8,128 nt of DNA from Pseudomonadota bacterium (GTDB lineage: Bacteria; Pseudomonadota; Alphaproteobacteria; Rhizobiales; Xanthobacteraceae). Under the pieces are notes generated by a model. The model saw nothing but the letters and a program-made list of their open reading frames with translations. It was not told where the DNA came from and ran no database searches. Made by a program: the position numbers and the translations under genes. Shown piece by piece: positions 1 to 5,861 of the stretch (positions within the stretch are counted from its first letter, which is position 1; each line of letters starts with the position of its first letter). The DNA lies in the NCBI GenBank assembly GCA_023404705.1, contig JAEYAU010000069.1, positions 1 to 8,128 on the forward strand, in the 5' to 3' direction.

Positions 1-577
1 GCTCCAGCAGCGCGCGCGCCGCCGCCGCCTCCCAGGTGCGTCCCGCCGCGGTGCCGCTACTGAGCGGCGTTGCGGGCTCCCACAACGGGCCCGCGGGCGT
101 GCGGCGCAGGACCCAGTCGGCCGGCACGAGCGTGCCCTCGCGACTGCCGAGATACCGGGCGGGCATCCAGTCCGGCTCATGGAGGTCGCGTTCCATGCTG
201 TCGCGCTGGCGCTCGAGACGACGGAGCACCGCGGGCGGGAGATGTGCGCGCACGTCCGCGAACAGCGCCGGCCGCACGTCCTCGGGCCATTCCAGCTGCG
301 ACAGGCGTTCCGCGGTCTCGCCGAGGCAGGACACCAGCGCCTGCTCCTGTCCGGTCCCAACCGCGCTCACGTCGATCAGCCCGGGAAAGAGTGTCTCGGG
401 CACGGCCTTGCGCGGGTCCGCCCGCCCGCCCACGAAATGCAGCCCCGGTGCCCAGGGCGAGCCGAGCACGAAGAGCCGCGTGAGCCACTGCGCGGCGTGC
501 GCGACGGGCCCATGCGTTCGCTCCACGTGGTCCAGAACGGACGCCCAGTCGGAGGAGCCGAGGTCGATCTCGATCAT
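1..577 (-). CDS. YcaO-superfamily protein, amino-terminal part (runs off left edge)
   Basis: Reading leftwards from an ATG at 577, the frame stays open for 192 codons to the window edge, so the gene is partial. YcaO enzymes use ATP to activate peptide backbone amides, making azolines or thioamides in RiPP precursors or modifying ribosomal or other proteins. Visible family signatures are SAVGTGQEQA (about residues 71-80), then SCLGETAERLSQ (83-94), whose Glu87 and Glu90 match the Mg/ATP-binding glutamates. The stretch SSGTAAG...ALLE (about 173-192) matches the start of the conserved G-AAG...ALLELxERDA block, cut by the edge. An in-frame ATG at 634 would add 19 residues rich in Arg; I prefer 577 because the extension looks non-coding, but neither start has a clear Shine-Dalgarno. 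It is divergent from the amidase gene. Family membership is confident. The subtype (TOMM cyclodehydratase, TfuA-linked thioamidation, or RimO accessory-like) cannot be decided without the C-terminus and neighbours. Confidence 0.85.
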   Translation of the reverse strand, partial: MIEIDLGSSDWASVLDHVERTHGPVAHAAQWLTRLFVLGSPWAPGLHFVGGRADPRKAVPETLFPGLIDVSAVGTGQEQALVSCLGETAERLSQLEWPEDVRPALFADVRAHLPPAVLRRLERQRDSMERDLHEPDWMPARYLGSREGTLVPADWVLRRTPAGPLWEPATPLSSGTAAGRTWEAAAARALLE

Positions 578-696
578 GCGGCGCCAGCCTGAAACGGCGC
601 GCCGCCGCGCGCAATCACGATCCTGTTGGCCCATGGCGATTTGCCGGATAAGCCATGATGATAGGCACCGCTTCGTCCCTGCCGCCGAGATCCCGC

Positions 697-1644
697 ATGA
701 CCCATCACCGCCTGGATGCTTCCGCCGAAACCGTCCACTGGGGCTACTTCGACGCGAAGTTGGCGCCTGTGCTGACGGTCGAGAGCGGCGACACGGTGAC
801 GATCACGAGCGTCTCGGGCGGGCCGGATCATCTGCCGGCGGCCGAGAAGGGTTTTACGATCCCGCCGGTGCTGCGGGAGATCCACACCCGGGTCGAGCGC
901 AAGATCGGGCCGCACATCTGCACCGGGCCGGTGGCGGTGCGCGGCGCCAAGGCGGGCCAGGTGCTCGAGGTGCGGATCAAGGCGGTCGAGCTCGGCTACG
1001 ACTGGGGCTACAACTTCATTCGTCCGGGCGCGGGCGCGCTGCCGGACGACTTCGAGCGCTTCTACATGACGCACATCCCGCTCGACCATCAGCGCATGGT
1101 CGGCCGGCTGCCGTTCGGCGCCGAGATCCCGCTGCGGCCCTTCTTCGGCGTGATGGCGGTGGCGCCGCCGCCCGACTGGGGTGCAGTCTCGACCGCGCCG
1201 CCGCGCCAGAACGGCGGCAACCTCGACAACAAGGAGCTCGTCGCCGGCACCACGCTCTATCTGCCGATCCACGTGGACGGGGCGCTGTTCTCGGCCGGCG
1301 ACGGGCACGGGGCGCAAGGCGACGGCGAAGTCTGCATTACGGCGATCGAGACCGGGCTGGTCGGCACCTTCGAGCTCGTGCTGCACGCTGATATGCACCT
1401 CACCTGGCCGCGCGCCGAGACGCCGACGCACGTGATCACGATGGCGTTCGATCCGGATCTCGACCAATGCGTGGTGTTCGCGTTGCGTGACATGATCGAT
1501 CTCATCAGCAGTGACACCGGCATTTCGCGCGAGGATGCCTACAGCCTCTGTAGCCTTGCGGCCGACCTGCGCGTGACGCAAGTCGTGAACGGCAACAAGG
1601 GCGTGCACGTGATGCTGGAGAAGCGCTACCTGAGGCGAGGCTGA
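697..1644 (+). CDS. Acetamidase/formamidase (FmdA/AmdA) family protein
   Basis: This 315-residue protein belongs to the metal-dependent acetamidase/formamidase family, which hydrolyses short amides to ammonia and a carboxylate in the cytoplasm. Family marks are THVERK-like IHTRVERKIGPH (about 62-73), CTGPVAVRGAKAGQVLEV (75-92), PPRQNGGNLDNKEL (168-181), and the signature FSAGDGHGAQGDGEV (198-212), where the GDGE glutamate is the expected catalytic or metal-site residue. Length fits the family (about 300-450). An ATG at 655 would add 14 residues (MMIGTASSLPPRSR) unlike the family start; MTHHRLDASAETVHWGYFD from 697 looks like a proper amino-terminus, though ribosome-binding sequence is weak (a GAG about 8 nt upstream). 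It is followed after 6 nt by the solute-binding protein gene, suggesting one transcript. The exact amide is not determinable; many homologues are annotated only at family level. Confidence 0.92.
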   Translation: MTHHRLDASAETVHWGYFDAKLAPVLTVESGDTVTITSVSGGPDHLPAAEKGFTIPPVLREIHTRVERKIGPHICTGPVAVRGAKAGQVLEVRIKAVELGYDWGYNFIRPGAGALPDDFERFYMTHIPLDHQRMVGRLPFGAEIPLRPFFGVMAVAPPPDWGAVSTAPPRQNGGNLDNKELVAGTTLYLPIHVDGALFSAGDGHGAQGDGEVCITAIETGLVGTFELVLHADMHLTWPRAETPTHVITMAFDPDLDQCVVFALRDMIDLISSDTGISREDAYSLCSLAADLRVTQVVNGNKGVHVMLEKRYLRRG

Positions 1645-1650
1645 CCACTC

Positions 1651-2634
1651 ATGCGGCGACGCGCCGTCCTTTCGCTGCTGGCCGCGCTCGCGAGCGCGCC
1701 GCGTCTTGCGTTCGGCGAGACTGCGCGGCGGCGTGTCGTTCTCGTGCTCGGCGCGCCCGAGGGCAGCCCACATTATCGCGTCTGGGTCACGGCCTTCACG
1801 CAGACGCTCGCGCGCCTCGGCTGGAACGCGCCGGATAATCTTTGGCTCGAGATCCGCTCGGCCGCGGGCGCGGCGAGCGGCGTACCGGCGCTGGTGCGCG
1901 AGATCGTCGCCCTCAAGCCCGACGTGATCGTCGCCCATTCGACGCCGGTCGTGACCGCGCTGAAGCGGGAGACCGACACGATCCCGATCGTGTTCACGGG
2001 CGTGCTCGATCCGCTCGCGCAGGGCATCGTCACCAGCCTGGCGCACCCCGAACGCAACATCACGGGCTTCAGCGATTTCAGGCCGGAGCTGGCGCAGAAG
2101 TGGGTCGAGATCCTGCGCGACATGCTGCCGCGACTTACGCGCGCCGGGCTGCTGTTCAATCCGGACTCGGCGCCGTTCGGACACGCGATCGTGCAGGCCA
2201 CCAGAACCGTCGCGCCCGGGCTGGGCGTCGACGTCTTCGCGGCGCCGGTGCGCAGCGCGGAGGAGACCGCGCAGACCATCGCGGAGCTCGCGCGCCAGCC
2301 GCATAGCGCCCTCATCATCGCACCGGACGCCTTTACGCTGGTGACCAACCAGGTGATTGTCGCGAGCACCGCGGAGCACCGGCTGCCCGCGATGTATCCG
2401 TTCCGCTATTTCGTCGATACGGGCGGGCTCGTCGCCTACGGGCTGGAGCCGTCCTATGCGTATCGGCAGGCGGCTCAGTACGTGGACCGAATCCTGAAAG
2501 GCGCTGCGCCGCGCGACCTGCCCGTGCAGGCGCCGCGCAATTTCCAGCTGATCATCAATCTGAAAGCTGCGAAGGCGATGGGACTGACGGTGCCGCGCGT
2601 CGTGCTCGCGCGCGCCGACGAGCTGATCGAGTAA
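1651..2634 (+). CDS. ABC-type substrate-binding protein, PF04392 (ABC_sub_bind) family
   Basis: A 327-residue periplasmic binding protein of the ABC_sub_bind type (COG2984), a family strongly expanded in Bradyrhizobium-like bacteria. The amino-terminus MRRRAVLSLLAALASAPRLAFG is a signal peptide (basic start, hydrophobic core, probable cleavage after AFG, about residue 22). The mature part shows two alpha/beta lobes: RRRVVLVLGAPEG opens lobe one, KPDVIVAHSTPVVTALKR and IPIVFTGVLDPLAQGIV follow, and NITGF precedes the lobe crossover. The end is diagnostic: VDTGGLVAYGLEPSYAYRQA, then VDRILKGAAPRDLPVQ, INLKAAKAMGLTVP and a terminal ARADELIE. The gene starts 6 nt after the amidase stop, with a purine-rich GAGGCGAGG upstream inside the amidase end, so coupled expression is likely. 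No permease or ATPase gene is next to it, so it is an orphan receptor here. Ligands of most members are unknown. Confidence 0.93.
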   Translation: MRRRAVLSLLAALASAPRLAFGETARRRVVLVLGAPEGSPHYRVWVTAFTQTLARLGWNAPDNLWLEIRSAAGAASGVPALVREIVALKPDVIVAHSTPVVTALKRETDTIPIVFTGVLDPLAQGIVTSLAHPERNITGFSDFRPELAQKWVEILRDMLPRLTRAGLLFNPDSAPFGHAIVQATRTVAPGLGVDVFAAPVRSAEETAQTIAELARQPHSALIIAPDAFTLVTNQVIVASTAEHRLPAMYPFRYFVDTGGLVAYGLEPSYAYRQAAQYVDRILKGAAPRDLPVQAPRNFQLIINLKAAKAMGLTVPRVVLARADELIE

Positions 2635-2645
2635 GCCGCGGACGC

Positions 2646-2798
2646 CGTAGGGTGTGCTCGGCGCGCCAAGGCGGCGAGATGAAATAATGATTCCGACCGC
2701 GTCGAGCGCACGCGTGCGGCGAGTCAGCGCGCGTGCGCTCGGCTGATCCGGCGCATGAGCACATCGCGAACTCTCCGCCACGCCGAGCACACCCTACG
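2646..2798. repeat. 153-bp nested inverted-repeat (REP/BIME- or MITE-like) element
   Basis: The outer arms CGTAGGGTGTGCTCGGCG (2646-2663) and CGCCGAGCACACCCTACG (2781-2798) are perfect 18-bp reverse complements. A second perfect pair lies at the centre: CGAGCGCACGCG (2703-2714) and CGCGTGCGCTCG (2730-2741), separated by 15 nt. The whole unit starts 11 bp after the solute-binding gene stop, between convergent genes. No protein is encoded inside and I see no clear target-site duplication at the ends. Such palindromes in convergent gaps usually are dispersed extragenic repeats and may double as transcription terminators or mRNA 3' stabilisers. The TAGGGTG start resembles intergenic repeats I associate with Bradyrhizobium-type genomes, but copy number cannot be judged from one window. 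Confidence 0.8.
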
Positions 2799-3261
2799 AA
2801 GCATCTTCATCTCCGCGACGCTCTCGCGCCCGGAGGTTTGCGGCAGCTTCCTCCCGTGAGGGGGAGTGGAGCACCGAGAGTCGCGGGCCCGTGTGGGCGG
2901 GCCTGTGCTAGGGCGTCAGCCCGAGCCGTGATCGGACTTTCTCCGATCAGGGCTGCGCACTATCCGGCGCCGCCCGGGGCTCTATTGCCGGAGCCCCTGC
3001 GCCTCTCGGCGCTCCACTGCGGCATTTTTCGGTCGGGCCGCTCTTCGGTCGCACCCATACGGGCCGTCGCCTACAGCCAAGCTCACTGGCAGGCGGTCGT
3101 GATGCCGCCGGTCGTTGGTTCCCGATTCCGCCCGGGAGCCCGGTTGACAGCCGGAGCCCGCAGGGACCGCTCCCCGGCTCCACCAAACGCGTCACCGGTT
3201 GACGCCCCTCGCGAGCCAGGATGGGCGCAGTATGCACATCTCGCGCGCATTCGCAAGCGAA
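2799..3261. other. Gene-free GC-rich stretch with a chain of stem-loops
   Basis: I see no credible protein gene here; open frames on both strands translate to Arg/Pro/Ser/Ala-rich text without family resemblance. The stretch instead holds successive inverted repeats: 2813-2886 (CCGCGAC plus TCTCG with a 2-nt bulge), 2924-2954 (AGCC, a mismatch, then TGATCGGA with loop CTTTC), 2966-3003 (GGCGC outer, GGGGCTC inner), 3068-3095 (CGCCT outer, GCCA inner), 3117-3140 (GGTTCCC/GGGAGCC with one wobble), 3149-3179 (AGCCGG plus AGC with 2-nt bulge) and 3189-3205 (GCGTCA/TGACGC, 5-nt loop). It could be a structured RNA or a decayed sequence. I checked by eye for hallmark motifs of RNase P RNA, tmRNA, SRP RNA, cobalamin, TPP, FMN, glycine and SAH riboswitches and found none. 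High GC raises the background of chance hairpins. Confidence 0.4.
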
Positions 3262-3262
3262 A

Positions 3263-3279
3263 TTTCTGAAAAACAGAAT
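3263..3279. promoter_or_regulatory. AT-rich inverted repeat TTTCTG-N5-CAGAAT
   Basis: In an AT-rich island (3262-3288) of an otherwise very GC-rich region, TTTCTG (3263-3268) and CAGAAT (3274-3279) form an inverted repeat around AAAAA, the core being TTCTG/CAGAA. The half-site resembles the palindrome at the start of the adjacent GbsR/MarR gene (TTTCTG...CAGAAA), though with a 5-nt instead of 6-nt spacer. It lies 20 bp past that gene's stop. On the plus strand it is followed by TATTTTTT, so it could alternatively be a weak terminator hairpin for rightward transcription. Function is uncertain. Confidence 0.35.
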
Positions 3280-3298
3280 ATTTTTTATGCCGGCGCCG

Positions 3299-3868
3299 CT
3301 ACTCGGCCGTGCGCCCCTTCGCCTTGCGCACCGGCAGGAGGCTCAGCACCTTGTTGCCGAGGCGCACGAGCGCGGCGAGCTGCGGGCGCGGCACCTTGAG
3401 CATCTGCGCGTACCAGCGCTCCATCATCTCGATGAAGCCGAGCATCGCCTCGAGCCGCTCGGTCGCGACCGCGGGCACGGCCGGATCGCGTTGCGCCTCG
3501 GCGACACATTCGCGCAGCACCGTGACGGCTGGGTCGATCTCGCGCTCCTTGCGCCCCGCCGTGATGCGCGTGAAGACCTCCCAGATGTCGGTCTCGGCCG
3601 CGTAGTGGTCGCGCCGGTCGCCCTTGATCGGGACACGGCGGATCAGGTTCCAGGCCTGCAGCTCTTTGAGCGAATTGGAGACATTGGAGCGCGCCATGCC
3701 GAGCTTGTCGGCGATGTCCTCGGCGGTCATCGGCTCGGCCGCGAGATAGAGCACCGCATGGATCTGGCCGATCGAGCGGTTGACGCCCCAGCGGCCGCCC
3801 ATGTCGCCCCAATGCAGCACGAAGCGCTCGATCGCGAGGGGGAGCTCCTGACTGCTGGTTTCTGTCAT
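3299..3868 (-). CDS. GbsR/MarR-family transcriptional regulator
   Basis: A 189-residue DNA-binding protein of the GbsR branch of the MarR superfamily; characterised relatives (GbsR, OpuR) control osmolyte uptake or synthesis, but this family regulates varied genes. Residues 11-32 (IERFVLHWGDMGGRWGVNRSIG) give the family opening, followed by a winged helix: GQIHAVLYLAAEPMTAEDIA (34-53), recognition helix SNVSNSLKELQAWNLI (61-76), and wing RRVPIKGDRRDHYAAE (77-92). A long helical C-terminus (about 93-178) should form the dimer. The gene lies 47 nt downstream of dctM on the same strand, so it may be partly co-transcribed, but it also has its own promoter. The ATG at 3868 is chosen because it starts the family-like sequence; it has no Shine-Dalgarno, fitting leaderless translation. 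Stop is TAG. Ligand and targets beyond itself are unknown. Confidence 0.88.
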   Translation of the reverse strand: MTETSSQELPLAIERFVLHWGDMGGRWGVNRSIGQIHAVLYLAAEPMTAEDIADKLGMARSNVSNSLKELQAWNLIRRVPIKGDRRDHYAAETDIWEVFTRITAGRKEREIDPAVTVLRECVAEAQRDPAVPAVATERLEAMLGFIEMMERWYAQMLKVPRPQLAALVRLGNKVLSLLPVRKAKGRTAE

Positions 3869-3876
3869 GACAGAAA
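3859..3876. promoter_or_regulatory. 18-bp perfect palindrome over the regulator start codon (candidate operator)
   Basis: TTTCTGTCATGACAGAAA is a perfect palindrome whose centre is the ATG of the GbsR/MarR-type gene (CAT on the plus strand at 3866-3868). It overlaps the last two bases of the predicted -10 box and the predicted transcription start. Dimeric winged-helix regulators bind such palindromes, and this position would block polymerase, so negative autoregulation is the simplest reading. The palindrome is seen; the binding is inferred. Confidence 0.7.
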
Positions 3877-3903
3877 TATCGGGTGGCCGCGGGACTTGGT
3901 CAA
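3868..3903 (-). promoter_or_regulatory. Predicted sigma-70-type promoter of the GbsR/MarR-type gene
   Basis: On the minus strand TTGACC (3903-3898, 5 of 6 to consensus TTGACA) is followed after exactly 17 nt by GATATT (3880-3875, 4 of 6 to TATAAT). Counting 7 nt past the -10 box places the transcription start at 3868, the A of the gene's ATG, predicting a leaderless mRNA. The promoter fits entirely inside the 47-nt gap after dctM. Confidence 0.6.
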
Positions 3904-3915
3904 GCCGGCCCGGAC

Positions 3916-5256
3916 TCAGGGACAGATCCAACCGGCGCCGTTGGGGTTGGCGAAACAGCCGACGGACTGCGGCAGCAGCATGCGAGGGAGCCACAGCACG
4001 ACCTCGGGGAGGAAGATCGAGAACAGGATGGTCGCGAGAAACACGACATAGATCGGGAACGACGCGAGCATGGCGCGGCCGAAGGAGACGCCCACGAACT
4101 TCGAGCCCATCAGCAGCGCGAGGCCGTAGGGCGGCGTGATCAGCCCGAAGGCGAGCGTCACGATGATGACGACGCCCATGTGGACCGAATTGATGTCCGA
4201 GTTCTGGGTGAGGTCGAGGATGATCGGCATGAAGATGATGATCGCCGGGATCGCATCGATGAAGTCGCCGACGATGATGAACAGCAGCACGAGCAACAGC
4301 ATGATCATGGTCGGGTCGTTGCCGGCCGCGGATGCGATCCAGCCCGACACGACCGCGGGGCCGCGCAAATAGGCGAGCATCCAGCCGAAGGCGGATGCGG
4401 CTGCGATCGTGATCAGCGGAATCGAATAGAGCAGTCCCGTAATCGCCATGTCGTGCGGCAGGCGGGGGATGTGGCGCGGATTGAGCAGCGGGATCACGAC
4501 CACCAGGATATAGACGGCCGCGATCACGCCGGCCTCGGTCGGCGTGAAGAAGCCCGTGAGGATGCCGCCCATGATGATGATCGGGATCATCAGCGGCACG
4601 GCCGCGCCCTTGGCCGCGTCGGTGAACTCGCCGAAGGAGGAGCGTCGGCGCGTGACACCGACCGGGCCGAAGAAATAGCTGTAGACCATGAGGCCGAGGC
4701 CCACCAGCAAGCCCGGCACGACGCCGCCGAGGAAGAGCCCGCCGATCGAGACATTGCCGGTCGCGCCGTAGACCACCGCCATGATGCTGGGCGGGATCAG
4801 GTTCGCCATGGTCGAGGCGGACGCGATCAGCGCGGCCACGAAGCCGAGGTCGTAGCCTTCCCGCTTCATCTCGGGACCAAGCGTGCGCGTGAGCACGGCG
4901 ACGTCGGCTGCCGAGGAACCGGAAATCCCCGCGAAGAAGATACTGAACACGGTCACGACCTGGGCGAGCCCGCTGCGGATGTGACCGACCATGGCTTGCG
5001 AGAGCGCGATCATGCGGCCCGTGACATTGGCGGAGGTCATCAGCTCGCCGACCAGCAGGAAGAACGGCACCGCGAGCAGCGCCTCCACGTCGATGCCGTT
5101 GAAGAGCTGCGCCATCATCGAGGCCATGCTCACGGGCGTGAAGGAGGTGACGAGCAGCACGCCCGCGATCAGCGCGAAAGGCACCGGCACGCCGAGATAG
5201 CCGAAGCCCAGAAAGGTCATCGCCATCGTGAAGATGAGCAGGCCGTTGGTGGTCAT
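3916..5256 (-). CDS. dctM: TRAP transporter large permease subunit, DctM type
   Basis: This 446-residue inner-membrane protein is the large (about 12-helix) subunit of a tripartite ATP-independent periplasmic transporter, which moves its substrate with sodium ions. Diagnostic segments are the first helix (about 5-36), FFLLVGELM (65-73), AGISGSSAADVAVLTRTLGP (109-128), ANLIPPSIMAVVYG (151-164), GGILTGFFTPTEAGVIAAVY (230-249), IVGDFIDAIPAIIIFMPI (328-345) and TLAFGLITPPYGLALLMG (367-384). The tail GCFANPNGAGWICP resembles a C-terminal extension found in a subset of DctM proteins. Length is normal for the family (about 425-450). Its ATG overlaps the dctQ stop in ATGA, so translation is probably coupled, which suits an obligate membrane complex. 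The TRAP class is certain; substrate is not (C4-dicarboxylates, keto acids and sulfonates are examples in the class). Confidence 0.97.
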   Translation of the reverse strand: MTTNGLLIFTMAMTFLGFGYLGVPVPFALIAGVLLVTSFTPVSMASMMAQLFNGIDVEALLAVPFFLLVGELMTSANVTGRMIALSQAMVGHIRSGLAQVVTVFSIFFAGISGSSAADVAVLTRTLGPEMKREGYDLGFVAALIASASTMANLIPPSIMAVVYGATGNVSIGGLFLGGVVPGLLVGLGLMVYSYFFGPVGVTRRRSSFGEFTDAAKGAAVPLMIPIIIMGGILTGFFTPTEAGVIAAVYILVVVIPLLNPRHIPRLPHDMAITGLLYSIPLITIAAASAFGWMLAYLRGPAVVSGWIASAAGNDPTMIMLLLVLLFIIVGDFIDAIPAIIIFMPIILDLTQNSDINSVHMGVVIIVTLAFGLITPPYGLALLMGSKFVGVSFGRAMLASFPIYVVFLATILFSIFLPEVVLWLPRMLLPQSVGCFANPNGAGWICP

Positions 5257-5816
5257 GCGGGATAGTTTCCGGGCCCGCCATGGGCCTGCTCGGGATGGCC
5301 GGGCGGCTCGGCGAAGCCGTGACGCCAGCCATTGACGAGCTGCTCGATGGTGAACAGCGCGACCAACACGCCACAGATCGGGATCGCGACGTAGAGCGTC
5401 GCGAGCGGCGTCATCGAGGGCATGCGCAGGCTCTTGAAGCCGTCCAGCACGTTGAGAGAGCCGTGCCAGATCATGGCGCCGGCGACGACGAGCACGACGA
5501 GGCGGTTGAGCGTCTCGAAGAACAGGCGGCGGCCGCCGCTCAGCGACTCGGCGAGCACCGCCAGATAGAGGTGATCATTGCGGCGTGTCGCCGCGGCCGT
5601 GCCGATGAACACCCCGTAGATGAAGAAGGTCATCGTCACCTCCTGCAGCCAGAGCCAGGGCGCGCCGAGGGTGCGGGTAACGATGTCGCACACGACCGCG
5701 ACCGTGAAGCCCGTGATGGCGACGCCACACAGGACCATCAGCAGCCATTCGAGAGGATCGAGCCAGCGCCACTTGAGATGGCGCTGTGCTTTCAGGACGA
5801 GCGACGGCTCGGTCAT
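5253..5816 (-). CDS. dctQ: TRAP transporter small permease subunit, DctQ type
   Basis: The 187-residue small membrane subunit of the transporter, which forms a unit with DctM and scaffolds contact with the binding protein. Four hydrophobic segments are visible at about 23-44, 61-78, 105-118 and 138-158, the standard DctQ layout. The family motif is present: WLQEVTMTFFIYGVFIGTAA (56-75) followed by ATRRNDHLYL. A polar tail rich in Gly and Pro (170-187) follows the last helix. It lies 45 nt after dctP, and its TGA overlaps the dctM ATG by 4 nt. There is no Shine-Dalgarno; the mRNA has UCCUCC directly before the AUG, so initiation may depend on translation of neighbours or on local structure. 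The start is supported because the sequence upstream is a GC-rich hairpin rather than coding. Confidence 0.95.
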   Translation of the reverse strand: MTEPSLVLKAQRHLKWRWLDPLEWLLMVLCGVAITGFTVAVVCDIVTRTLGAPWLWLQEVTMTFFIYGVFIGTAAATRRNDHLYLAVLAESLSGGRRLFFETLNRLVVLVVAGAMIWHGSLNVLDGFKSLRMPSMTPLATLYVAIPICGVLVALFTIEQLVNGWRHGFAEPPGHPEQAHGGPGNYPA

Positions 5817-5830
5817 GGAGGATTGCGGCC

Positions 5831-5852
5831 GCCGGGGCCGACCGGGCCCGGC
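5831..5852 (-). other. Intercistronic GC hairpin between dctP and dctQ
   Basis: In the 45-nt gap the transcript can fold GCCGGGCC with GGCCCCGGC (8 bp, one bulged base, 5-nt loop). It starts 9 nt after the dctP stop codon and has no following U-run, so it is not a standard intrinsic terminator. In binding-protein transport operons such stems often protect the 3' end of the receptor message and help keep the receptor in excess over permease; here this role is inferred. Confidence 0.5.
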
Positions 5853-5861
5853 GAAGCGCCC

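Noticed and set aside
574..2790. A 738-codon open frame on the minus strand
   Set aside because: It is antisense to the amidase and binding-protein genes, is Arg/His/Asp-rich without family resemblance, and is explained by high GC keeping the opposite frame free of stops.
2929..2949. Stem TGATCGGA/TCCGATCA considered as group II intron domain V or a terminator
   Set aside because: On the minus strand the loop reads GAAAG, but the catalytic AGC/bulge geometry of domain V is missing, no intron-encoded protein is near, and no T-run follows for termination.
2947..3237. Possible 96-codon minus-strand gene (GTG start) in the same gap
   Set aside because: Composition (Arg, Pro, Gly, Ser) and absence of hydrophobic patterning argue against a real protein; no Shine-Dalgarno is seen.
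2733..3269. Possible 178-codon plus-strand gene in the convergent gap
   Set aside because: It starts inside the palindromic element, its translation is Arg/Pro/Ala-rich low-information text, and it overlaps several stem-loops; no ribosome-binding site is seen.
3883..5265. A 460-codon plus-strand open frame opposite dctM
   Set aside because: Its His/Asp/Arg/Glu-rich translation is the typical mirror of a hydrophobic membrane protein gene in GC-rich DNA; dctM itself is unmistakable on the other strand.
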